Origin: Juglans regia
Taxonomy: Eukaryota; Streptophyta; Magnoliopsida; Fagales; Juglandaceae
Direction of reading: 5' to 3'
Assembly: GCF_001411555.2 (NCBI RefSeq)
Contig: NC_049905.1
Span: 21,442,097 to 21,506,096 of the forward strand
Length of the DNA: 64,000 bases
Shown here: piece after piece, positions 36,310-48,589 of the stretch
Layout of the letters: each line of letters begins with the position of its first letter
Numbering within the stretch: position 1 is the first letter of the stretch
The notes under the pieces: generated by a model
Databases searched by the model: none
Told to the model about the DNA's origin: nothing
Seen by the model: the letters and a program-made list of their open reading frames with translations, nothing else
Position numbers and translations under genes: made by a program

Positions 36310-36430
36310 GATCTGCTGCCGTGCTGCGTCTCATGTCTCTCTTGCTTCTCGCATCTCCGTTGCCGCTTTTCGTCGTTGCTCCTCCGTGCGACTTCAAGCC
36401 GAGCTTCAGCATACGGTGAGAGTGACGGGT
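36310..36430. other. Short GC-rich island, unassigned
   Basis: In an AT-rich setting, about 120 bp of CT-rich, GC-richer sequence (cgtccgcgatctgctgccg ... cttcagcatacggtgagag) looks like a 5' exon followed by a gtgaga donor near 36416. No downstream coding exon is found, so it may be a gene fragment. Confidence 0.3.
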
Positions 36431-37640
36431 TCTGAACTTCCGAGCCCTAGAATTAAATTTAGTAGTTTAATTAATTAATTTTATGTAAACGTCTCTCACT
36501 CTCTTGTGAATTGATATTTTGTTGTGATTCGTATGAATTGATTTTGTAAATTTGTAGTAAGGAAGTGTGTTTAATGAAATGTATGATGTGTTTGTAATTT
36601 GTTTTGTATGCATGCATAGTGTTTGATAAAATGTGTAAGAGATGTGTAAGAGTCAAGAGATGTGCATAGAGTCAAGCTGGTTCATTTGCTACGTTTTCTT
36701 TACATGTAAAACAAATAACAAAGTCATTGAAACCATCCAAGCATAAATAGATAAGAAAAGAAACCACCCAAGCATGAAGCATCCACGACAACATGCAGAA
36801 AACATGACCTATGAAAAAAGAATGTGTTCAATTAAAAGTGTAGGGGTCCAAAAGATTTCTATTTTATACTCAGTCTTTTTTTTTTTTTTTTAAAGAATAC
36901 CTAATGAATATAACAAGCTGCAGATTATATCTAAGATATTTAGCTCATAGTATGATTTTATGTAATTAGTTGCTTTCCCTCTGTCAATTTTTTGGTCAAA
37001 ACTATTATTATTATTATTATTATTATTATTTTTGGAAGAGCATTTTTTTCCCCGTAGTGGATGAATAAACGTTATCCCCTGCTGCATAAACAAATTTGTA
37101 GAGTTTGGAATCTTGGAACCTATCCTTGTAAAATTCTACCGTACCACTAGTAACAAAGAATGGAGGTATGTCGAGAGACTGCCCATCATCCAGTACGGCC
37201 TAGGAGACTGGTTACATCCAATTATCAAAGCAAAGGCAATGTAAATAAGGCTGTACATAACATCTTTGAAAAAAATAGATATATGAATAAATATCTAGCT
37301 AGTTTAAAAAGAAGCTGATTCTACAATCATTAGCATCACTTTAGCTTTGATCTCAATCGATGGCTTTCTTTTCTCCATGTGACACTCCAATACATGAAGA
37401 GAATAAAAAAACATGCAGGTCTTCTCTTTGTTCTTCTGATTTTCTTTCTTTTTCTTTTTGAGTGTTGGTCTTATATATATATATATATATATATAGGTGG
37501 AAGATCTTTTAATTCTACTCTCATGCTGACGTAAATGCAGCTTTTTTGTTCAGGGTGTTGTGGATTGGAAAATTTATATAAGTTGAGGCTAAAATGGAAG
37601 TATTCATCATTTATTTATATATCATGTAAACTATATATAT
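36431..37640. other. Spacer with (ATT)n microsatellite
   Basis: No gene is recognised. (ATT)n lies at about 37003-37031 and (TA)n at 37475-37495. Confidence 0.5.
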
Positions 37641-37644
37641 CCAC

Positions 37645-37693
<49 letters not shown>

Positions 37694-37812
37694 CCTATTC
37701 TGATTATTGGCCAATATATATGTAAACTATATATATATATATAGGCCTAGCCAATATATATGTAAACTATATATATATATATAGGCCTATTCTTATATAT
37801 ATATATATAGGA
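37640..37812. repeat. (TA)n and a 45-bp tandem repeat
   Basis: After a long (TA)n run, ggccaatatatatgtaaactatatatatatatataggcct occurs about twice in tandem (from 37708 and from 37749), with a third partial start. A slippage-prone region. Confidence 0.7.
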
Positions 37813-37907
37813 TTCAAGTCTTAATTTATATATGCGTGTTATCTCATTTGGATTATTAAACTAATTTTTTTTTTCATTATTATTTTTTCAGCTTCTTTGA
37901 TTGTGAC

Positions 37908-40471
37908 ATGGATTGTCCACAAGGGGATATGGCGGATGCCAATGCTACAACTCCTACATCGGTGGGTACTTCTACCCCTAGAGCCACATCTAGGGCAGCT
38001 ACATCTAAAGTAGCTACATCTCGAGCAGCTACTTCTTGTGCGAGTAGTCGACTCCCACTCCCAGTTGATATAGAGGATGAAGATATGTTCAACGAAGAGG
38101 AAGAGATGCCCATTGAGCAAGATCAACCACCACGGCCTTCTAAAAAGAGGTCATGGACATGGGAGCATCTCACCAAAATTCCTGGTGATGTTGCGAACTC
38201 GGTAGCAAGATGTCATTACTGTGGATCACTTTGTGGATGCTATTCGAAGAAGCAAGGTACTAGTGTATTAATAACACATCTAAATGGTTGCCAACGATAT
38301 AAGATAGTGAAGGGATTGCAAGCCACTGATCAAACCAACCTTAGTTACCAAACTTCTACAACCACTGATGGTACACAAAGTAAGAAATTGGTCATCCCTC
38401 AATATAGTGAGAAGATGTTGAGGGATATGCTTGCAGAGATGATAATTACTGATGAGATGCCATTTACCATAGTCGAGAAAAGAGGCTTTCGAAAGTTTTT
38501 AAATTTTGTGGAGCCACGATTTCCGATTCCATCACGGTATACAATGATGCGAGATTGTATGAAGAGGCATGCGAAGGACAAGGAGGAGATTGTTGGGAAT
38601 AACTGTAGATCTAAGACTAACTCGAAGTATAGTAGCGGAACTAAACGAAAGAAAAGATGACAATCACAGAGAAAGAACACCAAGAATTAAGTGGTTCGAC
38701 TCAAAATGAGCCTACGTCCACTGGTGGGGTCGGTATCGAAGATTTCACTATCAACAGAGATGGAGTACAGATGAATACAACAAAACTTCACAAGGAAGTT
38801 ATCTCTCAAAATTCACTCTATAACTTCTCTCTCAAGAAAACACTAAAAACAAGACAAAAAGTGATTTTCTGAAGTTATCTAAGAGGTGGGCGCCGTTTGG
38901 TATTTATAGGAACAGAAATGTTCACTTCTGTGAACATTGGCTCGAGCGAACACTCGAGCGAGTGTCGAGCGAACGTAGGTTTTCTGTACTTCGCTCGAGC
39001 TAACACTCGAGCGAGGGTCGAGCGAAGCTCTCGAAACTCTCTGACTTGATCTCGCTCGAGCTGGGTGTCGAGCGAGGGTCGAGCGAACACTCTCTGACTT
39101 GATCTCGCTCGAGCTGCATGTCAAGCGAGGGTTGAGCGAAGCTCTCGAAACTCTCTGACTTGATCTCGCTCGAGCTGGGTGTCGAGCGAGGGTCGAGCGA
39201 ACACTCTCTGACTTACTTCGCTCGAGCCAAGTGAACCTTCGCTCGAGCGAACCTACGACACATGCACTGTTCCATCTGATTCAAGCCACCTCATAACAGA
39301 GATGAGGAAGATGTTTATTACCACTGGCCAGAGAGTGTCGTTTACGACTGACACATGGATTTCCATACAGAACGTCTGCTACATGTGTATCACAGCATAC
39401 TACATTGACAGTGAGTGGATTTTGCATAAAAAAATTATTGGTTTTAAAGAAATTGTGGATCATAAAGGTGCATCCATTGGGGCGAAGATGGATGATTGTT
39501 TAAAGGACTGGGGAATTCAAAAAGTGTTGTGTATTACAGTTGACAATGCCAGTGCGAATGAAACAGCAATTGATTGGTTTAAGCGAAACACGACGGTGAG
39601 AGATGATGTCATTCGGGCCCACGAGTTTATTCACGTTCGATGCTGTGCTCATATCATTAACCTCATAGTTGTTGAGGGATTAAAAGAGGTTGATGATTCC
39701 ATAACCCGAGTCCGCAACATTGTACGATATGTAAGGGGTTCCCCTCAAAGGCTTGCCAAGTTTAAGGCAATAGCAGAAGATCTGAAGATTGAATGTTCTA
39801 GTTTGCTGTGCTTGGATGTTCCGACTCGATGAAATTCTACATACATGATGTTGGATGTGGCATAGAAGTACCAAAAAGCATTTGAGCAGATGGAGGTCGA
39901 GGATGGGGGCCTGAGGTATGCTTTGTTGGAGCCAACAGGATAGGGGCTCGGTGCGCCGGACGCACATGATTGGACCAGTGTGAGTTATTTTGTTGAATTT
40001 TTGAGGACTTTTTATGAGATAACCATGCGGCTATCTGGATCCAAATATACGATTGCGAACTCATTTTTTAGCGAGCTCTCGGAGCTTCACTTCCTGTTGG
40101 AAAATAGTTGTACTAACTCTGCTGGATTGTTATCTGCTATGGCTACGAGGATGAAGATCAAATATGATAAATATTGAGGGAATATTGAGAAGATAAATAG
40201 ATTGCTATTTGTGGCTGTGATCCTTGACCCCCAAGTTAAGTTGGCCGTTCTAGAATTTTGGGTAAATTCCATCCTCGGGGCAGTGAAGACTGTAGAGTTT
40301 ATTAGATTGCTAAAAAGTGATGTTGATGACTTATATAATCACTACAGTACTAGTGATCAACCTTCATCCGCAGCTGGTAGCTCCTCACATTCGAGGCCGA
40401 TAGGATCGACAGTTTCCTCAGGTGATACTAACCCATCTGTAGGGGTTAGAGGCCATCGTATTATACGGTAG
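37908..40471 (+). pseudogene. hAT-family transposase with BED zinc finger, broken
   Basis: The first frame, 37908-38660, starts at ATG 37908. An acidic, Ser/Thr/Ala-rich N-terminus is followed by a BED-type finger with C102, C105, H124 and C128 (RCHYC ... HLNGC). hAT core text RFPIPSRYTMMRD lies before a solo LTR (38591-39298). After it the frame resumes with MRKMFITTGQRVSFTTDTWIS, DNASANETAI and RCCAHIINLIVVEGL, as in RICESLEEPER-like hAT proteins. Stops at about 39830, 39862, 39942 and 40176 and loss of the C-terminal dimerisation segment make it dead. At least two of the stops fit TGG to TGA changes, as expected from methylation-linked decay. Such proteins normally act in the nucleus on the element ends. 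Confidence 0.88.
38591..39298 (-). mobile_element. Solo LTR inside the hAT gene
   Basis: 708 bp, starting tgttggg and ending cataaca, flanked by the 5-bp duplication gagat (38586-38590 and 39299-39303). Removing it rejoins the hAT frame exactly. It is related to the LTR at 43044-43706 (shared gtggttc...ctcaa, gtccactggtggggtc, gattcaagccacctc), which sets its strand. The stretch 38938-39260 is an array of ctcgagcga/tcgagcgaa words, with a roughly 57-bp unit repeated about three times. Confidence 0.92.
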
Positions 40472-41394
40472 TATCATCAACTCATGTCAACAAGGAATAT
40501 TATGCATTGTACATCTGAGGTTGAACGATATTATCGGGTAAGTTTATATGCTTTTAAATGATGATTTAATTATTTTTAATGTTTCTAACTTCTACTTTTT
40601 ATGATTTTATAGATCTAATTGTGAACTCTAACATAATTACTGATGATTGAGAGTCTGGAATGGACGCCACTTGAGAGTTGGGATGGAGTTGAGAGAACTC
40701 CATTTCTTGGTAAGAATCAAATTATTTTTTTACCGTGTTCAATTTTTTATTATCAATTCTTTTTCATTTATTTATTGCAACTTTCTATCTTCATTTCAGG
40801 CATGACCAATGGAACAAAAAGCATTTGAGTGAAATCCGTGTTTAATTTTTATGTAGTTTTATTTCAAGGCTGAGTCATATTGTTATTACGTTATAAATGA
40901 GACTGTTATAACTTATGACTACATCGTACATGTTATTTACTTTTTAAACTATTTATATAGTTATATTTATGTAGTTATATCCCGAGCAAAGACGTGGGAT
41001 AAGTACTCTTTATTCTATAATTTCTATTAGTACTTATCCATCATCTCTCAAACGTTTATAATTTATTATCCAACTGAAATTAATCGAATTATACAAATTC
41101 ATACCATCATTCTTCTCTATAAAATTTGTGTAATTTTCGACTCATGAGTCATGAGCACTTTTAATGCTAAATTTTAGGCGGACATAAAACAAATTAAAGA
41201 TATAATCAAAATTCAGTAATAAAATCAGAAGGAATATTTAAATTATTGAAAACTCTTAAATAAACCAAATATTTGTAGATGGTTCACTTTTAAAAAAATA
41301 TATATGTTGCTCACTATCTGAAACGAAATTGAATAACAAAATTTAAATAATAAAAAAAAAGAACAGAAAACAACAACTAGAAATATATTTCTGA
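40472..41394. other. hAT element 3' part, noncoding
   Basis: After the hAT frame, ATGTCAACAAGGAATATTATGC...GAACGATATTATCGG can be read as a few more codons before gtaagt at 40540. No dimerisation-domain text follows. AT-rich, no gene. Confidence 0.45.
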
Positions 41395-41600
41395 ATGGAG
41401 TTCGGAAATTTAATTCGGAGTCGGAGCTTCAACCTCCGTTCGAAGTTCCGATCGGAGGTCGGAGCTCCGAACTCCGATCGGAATCGGACTCCGACTCAGT
41501 TCGGAGTCGGAGTCAGAGGGGCAATTCGGCTCCGACTTTTGTCAGAGTCGGAGGTCGGAAATGACAACTCCGACTCCGTCGGAGTCGGAGCCCACCCTTA
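41395..41600. repeat. Subterminal cggagt repeats and right end of a hAT element
   Basis: A dense array of tcggagtcgga words in both orientations ends at gcccaccctta (41590-41600). Its reverse complement taagggtgggc is the typical terminus of plant hAT elements. This is probably the right end of the element that encodes the hAT pseudogene. The left terminus was not found. Confidence 0.55.
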
Positions 41601-41608
41601 CGTCCAGC

Positions 41609-43043
41609 AGCCGCCCCTCCACCTGAAAAAAAAAATATTTATAGGATAAACTAATAAGAGCACTCCATTGAATATATCACACAATTCTTTAAAATCAAAG
41701 GGTTCGGCCATTAGCTTCAATGGATCGGAATCATCTTAATTTATTTTAGCCCATCGACTATTCTTCAAGTTAAGAGAAATTAATGGTTTAGCCACAAAAG
41801 TAAATTTACAAACGATTTGACTAATTGATATGGTACATCATATTGTAAAACTAATTTTATTATGAAGTATTAAATCTAACGTATTATATAAAGTACTTAT
41901 AAATGTTCATTTATAAATTTATTTTTATAAAATATCTTTGTAGTTAGAGTTCGTAGTACTTCTCTTTTTCGAGATGACAAGAACAATTAAAATATTATCT
42001 CATTCATACTTTAACCCAATATTTTTTATTTTTTATTTTTTCCTGGTTGATCTATACACGAAAACGGAAAAGCAGTATGCATGCATCTATATAGAAGTAA
42101 AGTTTTGGAGGGAAAATGAGTACCCATGCCTGCCTAAATTACCAGGTACGACACGGCATTGATCAACATTTTAGTGGCCAAAACCTTGCAATAATTCCAT
42201 ATATAATGTGTAAAAAGCCTATTGTCTTTTCCGTGTCAACTGAGATATGATCATCAGCATCGATCACGTGGAGTTCTTATTCTCTTAAAAAAACACACAT
42301 GCATCATAAGCTTCGACCTATAATCATTTTGTTACTCATTAATAATTATTATAGAGTTTTATTTTATTTTTATAGTCAATACGATAGATTGTAAATTGAT
42401 TCTAATTTGCTAACACTTAAGCGATAATCACTTAAAATTTATCTCATTAGCATGTCAATATGTAACGACTATATGCACACTATAAGAAAAATGAATTTTT
42501 GTGATTAATTTATTGCAACTAAAAGACTATTTGTAACTAATTTTAGTTGCAAATAGTCATTTCGTTAGAATTAATTGCTAGAAAATAAGTAATTTTCTTG
42601 TAGTGACGAATCATTTAATTTAAATGCAGAGTAGTATTGCTCCTTATACTTATTCTTGCAATCTGGTTTACTTTACATTTGCTATTAATATGACAGAATT
42701 TAATTTTTAAAAAAATTCTAAAAACTAAATTACTAGTTAATTAAATTTTGTCATGGCAGCGATGTGGAGGCCATGATCTTCACACATGCTTTCATGCAAA
42801 AATACTCTACATAGATCACTTATTCCGCGTACGTACTAGGCTTTAATCCGTAGCATCAATCATGTATATATCTCTCTTGCACAAAACTACTACAAGCAGT
42901 TAATATTGGTTTATTCACATCGTCAAAATTTGAACATTAATCTCTATTCAAATTACTATATTAATTAGTAATCAAGGGAATACAAGTGTGCATAAGATTA
43001 ATCTTTTTTCTGTAGAGATAGAAAATCATGCATGTGTGGGCTT
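41609..43043. other. AT-rich spacer, no gene recognised
   Basis: Contains one CACTA-type MITE (42478-42605). Otherwise no coding or RNA signal. Confidence 0.5.
42478..42605. mobile_element. CACTA-type MITE, 128 bp
   Basis: Ends CACTATAAGAAAAATGA and TAATTTTCTTGTAGTG with internal gttgcaaatag/ctatttgtaac inverted repeats. The flanking triplets gca and acg do not match, so no target duplication is visible. Confidence 0.6.
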
Positions 43044-43706
43044 TATTGGGATAGACCGGTTATCAAAGGCTGAGTTCAAGTAAATAATAGCGGAAACAAA
43101 CAAAAAGAGCATAACGACAATCACACACAATACACAAAGATTTAAGTGGTTCAGCTCAATATGAGCTTATGTCCACTGGCGGGGTCAGTCTCAATGAATT
43201 CACTATCAACAATGATAGAGTACAAGAAATTAATTACAAAATCTTCTTTTCAAAGTGTCAAAACACTCTTGGCAATATCATAAAGAGGACCTATCTCTTC
43301 AATACAAATTTCGGCAGCCTTAAAAGGTAAAAATATAATAAATAAATGTTGAAACATTCATATTTATATTGAAACGATGCGGACCTTGATTTACAGACAT
43401 TCGCTTGAGTGAACGTTAGGTCTGTCATCCCACTCGAGCTGAGTGTCGAGCGAACTCTCTTGATACCATTCCACTCAAGCTGAGTGTCGAGCAACTGATG
43501 AGCGAACTCTCCGGATGCCATCCCACTCGAGCTGAGTGTCGAGCGGGTGTTGAGCAAACTCTCAGGTTATGTCCAGCTCGAACTCACTGTCGAGCTATTG
43601 ATGAGCAAACCCACTGGGTGAGTCTTTGCTCGAGCGGCCGAGACATCGCTCGAGCGAGCAATCCGTAGAGATGCTTTTTCAACAGGATTCAAACCACCTC
43701 TCAATA
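43044..43706 (-). repeat. LTR of the truncated Copia, with ctcgag array
   Basis: It is a relative of the solo LTR at 38591-39298. Termini are ta...ta instead of tg...ca, one transition at each end. It contains a diverged gctgagtgtcgagcgaact array at 43395-43660. Confidence 0.8.
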
Positions 43707-45228
43707 AATCTCCACCTTAGCTTGAATCCTACCAAACCTAACAAGAATCTATTAACCAAAGAACCGACCCCCTCCACCAAATCTCCTAAGGGAAAAACCT
43801 ACCCCAAACACCAATAAAATCCAAACAAAGTTTGAACTTGTATACTGGAACTGGTTTTGTTATCATATCTGCTGGATTCTCAGTAGTATCAATCTTCTGA
43901 ATTTCTAACATGTCATTTGTAACAATTTCTCGAAGAAAATGATACATGACGTCAATATGCTTTGTTCTCTAATGATACATTTGATTTTTGATAAAATGTA
44001 TTACACTATGGCTATTACAAAACACTGAAATTGCATCATGTTGTAGTCCCAAATCATTGATAAGATCTTTCAACCAAATGGCTTCCTTAACAGTCTCGGC
44101 TGCTGCTATATACTCTGCTTCTGTAGTTGATAAAGCAACAACAGATTGTAGAGTTGTTTTTCAACTAATAGCAGAATCACACAACGTGAAAACATACCAT
44201 GCCAATGATTTTCTCTTATCTAAGTCCTCAACATAATCAGAATCAACATAACCAACCATCCTCGAATTGTAGTCAATATCTCTATCAAAAGTTAAACCAA
44301 GGTTCGAAGTACCTCTCAAATACCTGAGTATCCATTTCACAGCTTGCTAATGAGCTCTACCCGGATTAGCCATGTACCTTCTAACAACACTCACTGCCTG
44401 TGAAATATCTAGACGAGTACAAACCATTACATACATAATACTGCCAACTGCATTGGAATAAGGAACACTAGCCATGAACCGTTCCTCTTAGTCTATCTGA
44501 GGAGATATAGATGCTGAAAGTTTAAAATGTGTAGCAAGTCATGTACTTACTGGTTTGGAATTAGACATTCCAAATCCCTGAAGAACTTTCTCAGTGTACT
44601 TTCCCTGGGATAAGTACAACTTTCCAGCTTTCCTATCTCTATAGATCTCCATACCCAAAATCTTCTTTGTAGCACCTAAGTCTTTCATCTCAAACTCATT
44701 TATGAGTTGTATTTTCAACAAGCTAATGTTAGATATGCTTTTAGTAGCAATAAGCATATCATCAACATACAGTAACAAATAAATGAAAAACCCATCAGAT
44801 AACTGTATGTGATAAACGCAACTATCATAACTACTTCTCGAATAACCATGATCTATCATAAAAGAATCAAAACGTTTATACCATTGCCTTGGAGACTGCT
44901 TCAAACCATACAATGATTTTTTCGATCTGCACACATAATCTTCCTTTCCTTGAACAATGAACCCCTCTAGCTGATGCATGTAAATGATCTCTTCAAGCTC
45001 ACCATGCAGGAACATTGTTTTAACATATAGTTGCTGAAACTCTAGGTCATACGCTGCCACTATAGCAAGCAACACCCTGATTGAACTGTGTTTCACAACT
45101 AGAGAGAAAATTTCATTGAAATCGATGTCTTCTCTCCGGCTATAGCCTTTTGCAACTAAGCGTGCCTTATACCTTGCATATGCAATACCCTGGATTCCTT
45201 CTTTCCATTTGAAGACCAAAGTTAATAT
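43044..45228 (-). mobile_element. Truncated Ty1/copia element (3' LTR plus RT/RNase H part)
   Basis: An LTR at 43044-43706 is followed by a polypurine-like tract (ctccacctta, plus strand). The interior reads on the minus strand as RNase H remnants (44480-43800, with several stops) and a 226-residue open RT part (45219-44539): KARLVAKGYS, GLKQSPRQWYKRFD, LLYVDDMLIA and LGMEIYRDR. The element stops at about 45228, inside the RT, with no second LTR, so gag, protease and integrase are lost. Confidence 0.85.
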
Positions 45229-45345
45229 CTATGTGACATCATGACGTTTTATCTGAAGTTCTATGTAAGTATGTTGGTCATGGAACTTGTTTTAAGCTCC
45301 AAACATTACAAAAATGTTCTTAGTGGTTTAACTCATGTTCATAAT

Positions 45346-46109
45346 TGTTGGTGAAATACACAATAATATAATAAAAATTACAATTAAAATAAAAATTAAG
45401 ACGAAGCCAGTTTGGACTGAGGCACGGAAATATCGCTCTATTTAAGGAGATTCAAGCCCTCTGCGGTATACAAAGTCTCAAATTAACCGGTGCAGCAGAA
45501 ATTTTCTTGACTTGACTCCTCCAGGATACAACAGCCCAGCTGATCGTCGTATGACTCAAACCTACTCTGCACAAGTGGTTGAGCCCAAATATCTACTCAA
45601 AATAACACCTCTCTTTTATCTGGAAATACTCTCAAAAATATAAATTAACTAAACTTGTTATTCTTATATCACTTTCTCTAAACTATATTACTCTCTCGTA
45701 CTTAACCGCAAGATAGTATTTTTTGAAAAGAAAATAATACTAACTTCGTACGTATAGAAAAGAAAGAGAACTACCCTTGAATCACAACCACTCACTGAAT
45801 GCCAACCTTCATTCAATTTAAAACAATTCAAAAAACACTCGTAATGGTGCAATGACATGATGAAATAAAGTAACGTACTTCCCAAAAATGGTACAATGAA
45901 CAATCGGCCACTACCAAATATTAAAGAAAAAACCAACGGCTGAAACTTAGGGAGCATTAACAAAGAGCCGGTAAGAAATTAACGGCTTGATTGTTAAAAC
46001 GGATGATAATGAGCATTTAGAAAACAATTGAGCAACTGAAACATTAAAATCAACCAATTTAAAGAGAGAAACGTTATTGATAAATACTATTTATTAAAAA
46101 ATACCAACA
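45346..46109. mobile_element. Solo LTR upstream of the right TOP6B fragment
   Basis: 764 bp with perfect 7-bp inverted termini tgttggt ... accaaca, flanked by ataat (45341-45345) and atagt (46110-46114), 4 of 5 matching. There is no internal coding. It includes a transcription-like part (ctatttaaggagattcaagccctctgcggtata) near 45438. It lies 33 bp before the TOP6B exon at 46143, so it landed in a TOP6B intron. Confidence 0.7.
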
Positions 46110-46797
46110 ATAGTCATAAAGATGCCTCATGTTATTTTTCAGGAATATCCCTCACATTCATGTACATGAGAAATGGGACAACATGGATCGGTGGCATGGA
46201 GCCGAAATTCAAGTAGTCATCGAGGGAAATTGGACAACGTACCGTGTATATTTCTTTCCCATTTCTAATATATCATCTTAGATTCAGAACTTCCGGAGTG
46301 CTCCAAACTTATGCAATATGATTTTATCATGTTTGACAATAATGATTGAGAAAGTTCATGGGTGCATTTTTATGTTAACTAAAAAGTTTTCTATGGGTGT
46401 GCGCAGTCCAAAATCTTGCATTACATGCGACAAATGGCTGTTATAACCCCTTATGCCCAATTCCTTTTTAAGTTTGTATCAGATACACCTGAGTATGTCT
46501 CTCTCTCTCTCTCTCTCTCTCCCTCCCTCCTGAATCAGTACAGATGCACATAATTATCTTAATCTCTCTGTTGTACTTGCATGTTACGTTTTTCATGTAG
46601 AAAGAATGTTACAATAAGATTTGCTTGGAGAACAGACGTAATGCCTCCAGTTCCTCTTGAGACGAAGCACCATCCCTCGTCTGTTGATTTGCTACTAATC
46701 AAACGTCTGATTGCGGAAACTTCAAAACAGAACCTTTTGCAGTTTCTGCAACATGAATTTGTGAATATACCTAAAGCATACGCTGAACGATTGATTG

Positions 46798-48150
46798 GTG
46801 AGGATCAGCAACTAAGTTTTTTTAGTCGATTGGTAAGAGCACATGCTGCTCTGGCTGTAATTTTACGCTACTATTTTACGTTGATAATGAAGCAAGTTTT
46901 GGAGGTCTTTGGTTTACTTGTCTGCCAGTGGCAGATAAAGCAGCTATAAAAGCTATGCCTGTCAATTGAGTTGGTGATTTTGGATTAGCAGCTAGGATAT
47001 CGGGTTGTTTTACTCTCTTTCAAACTGTAAACTTTTCAACCATCTTTGCTCATGCTAGTGCCCTCAGAATTTCTTGGATTTCTTGCAATATGTGATTGAA
47101 TGCCATAAAATTTATTTGTATTATGTTTCTTATTGGTGCTGTTGGTAAATCTCCACAGAAAGAGATTCTCTTTTATTGCTATAAAGCAGTTAGAATAGAA
47201 GTTTATATTGTCCAAATTTTATGGTGAATGCGGAGATCTTTTGAACAGAGCAACTATGTTCAAGAGGCTAGCATATTCTGTACAATTGTATGTTAGTGAA
47301 ACTGAGAGTTGGCACAATGGCAGAACTCAAACAATTATATCAATATTGGATTATATGGGAGCAAGAACAATCGATTGAGCTATGTACGTATATGCTCTAC
47401 TTATCCCCTGCCTTCTGAGGTCATATTATAATGAACAGATACCCGTGATTGGCTGATACTGATTTATTGCCTTCACCTCAGGATTCAAGTCCATCTTTCT
47501 TAAGATTTTTTTCTTCAACATATACTGAGGAAGCTCTTGGAGTGTTCCTTATTTTGACTGGGAAAAAATAAGAAAAGAGATGATATTGTACTCAGGCATA
47601 AAGATCAAACCCCTTCTGCCAACATGGTAATTGGTAGTAGACAGTGGGTCAATGTTAAAATTCTTTAGACATCCATTTGTGTCAGGTCTTATATAGACAC
47701 TGGAATTGGATAAGAATCATTTAAGCATCTAATCAGAAATATCATTCTATCAAATAAATGTTTTACTGGTTCTTAGGAGTTCTTAGGAGGAATCCAAGGT
47801 GTTGACCGACTTTTATCCATATTGGATAACAAGAATGTGTATATCTTTTCTTAATTTCTCATCCATGCATTACTTTTTGATAGTTACTGACCTTTTGCTA
47901 CCGATCAAAAAAGTTACCAAGCTTTTAAGGTTTTTGAATTCTGCTAAAAATGGAAAAAAATAGAGGACAGCTAAAGTTCTTATCCACTACAGCATGTTGT
48001 AGTGATGTGTGGCCAGGTCTGTATAAGAACCCAACGGCAAATACGTGCAGAATCTAATTGTCAATAAGTTTGAATTATTTGTGGCCTCTGTTATTGTTGC
48101 TTTCGTTGTTAGATGCCGAAGTTGATTTATTGTGTGGTGATCTTTCTCAG
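46798..48150 (+). other. TOP6B intron, right copy
   Basis: From the gtgagg donor at 46798 to the ttctcag acceptor at 48150. From 47086 it matches the left copy. The segment 46830-46990 reads in one frame as NEASFGGLWFTCLPVADKAA, which I cannot place. It may be an old insertion. Confidence 0.6.
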
Positions 48151-48158
48151 GTGAAATG

Positions 48159-48483
48159 TCTCAACAAAGAAAGAATCAAGCCTCCACCAATGAAAAGCTG
48201 CTCCACACGCACTCTAATAAAACAGAAAAATATTCCTCCAGCTCAGCATAGTTTGTTAGGATCGTTTCTTTCTTTGTTTCTTTGTACAGATAGCTTTCTA
48301 TTTTAGAATATTGCAGAATAGGTTAGGTTGGTTATTATTTCTATTTTCTGATTGGTTAAGTTGGTGTTGCTCAAAGGATATATATACTGAGGATGTACAC
48401 AGATTTACGTATTGAATGAGAACAATATTTTTCTCTCCAATCCTTCTTTTGTTTTCTTTCATTCTTCATCTTTACCTTCAACA
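48159..48483 (+). repeat. 5' LTR of the young Copia element
   Basis: 325 bp. It contains a likely TATA motif (aaaggatatatatactg, near 48375) for element transcription and ends ttcaaca. Confidence 0.95.
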
Positions 48484-48495
48484 TGGTATCAGAGA
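48484..48495 (+). promoter_or_regulatory. Primer-binding site of the young Copia element
   Basis: tggtatcagaga directly abuts the 5' LTR. It matches the 3' end complement of initiator tRNA-Met, the usual primer for plant Copia elements. Confidence 0.85.
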
Positions 48496-48589
48496 CCACA
48501 GGTTTCGAAACCTGAGGTCCTTCATTTTTCTTTCAGCCATTTCTTCATACAGCTTCACTACATTATAGCTCTCATTTCATTTCTTCACA

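Noticed and set aside
37839..38126. Minus-strand frames with Cys/Arg or Ser/Val-Ala repeats
   Set aside because: Antisense shadows of the repetitive N-terminus of the hAT transposase.
38879..39124. Minus-strand frames rich in RSTLARV/LARA-like repeats
   Set aside because: They translate the ctcgagcga array of a solo LTR bounded by a 5-bp duplication. Not a gene.
38938..39260. Regularly spaced palindromic repeats resembling a CRISPR array
   Set aside because: The sequence is plant nuclear, the units are imperfect and partly overlapping without unique spacers, and the array lies inside an LTR.
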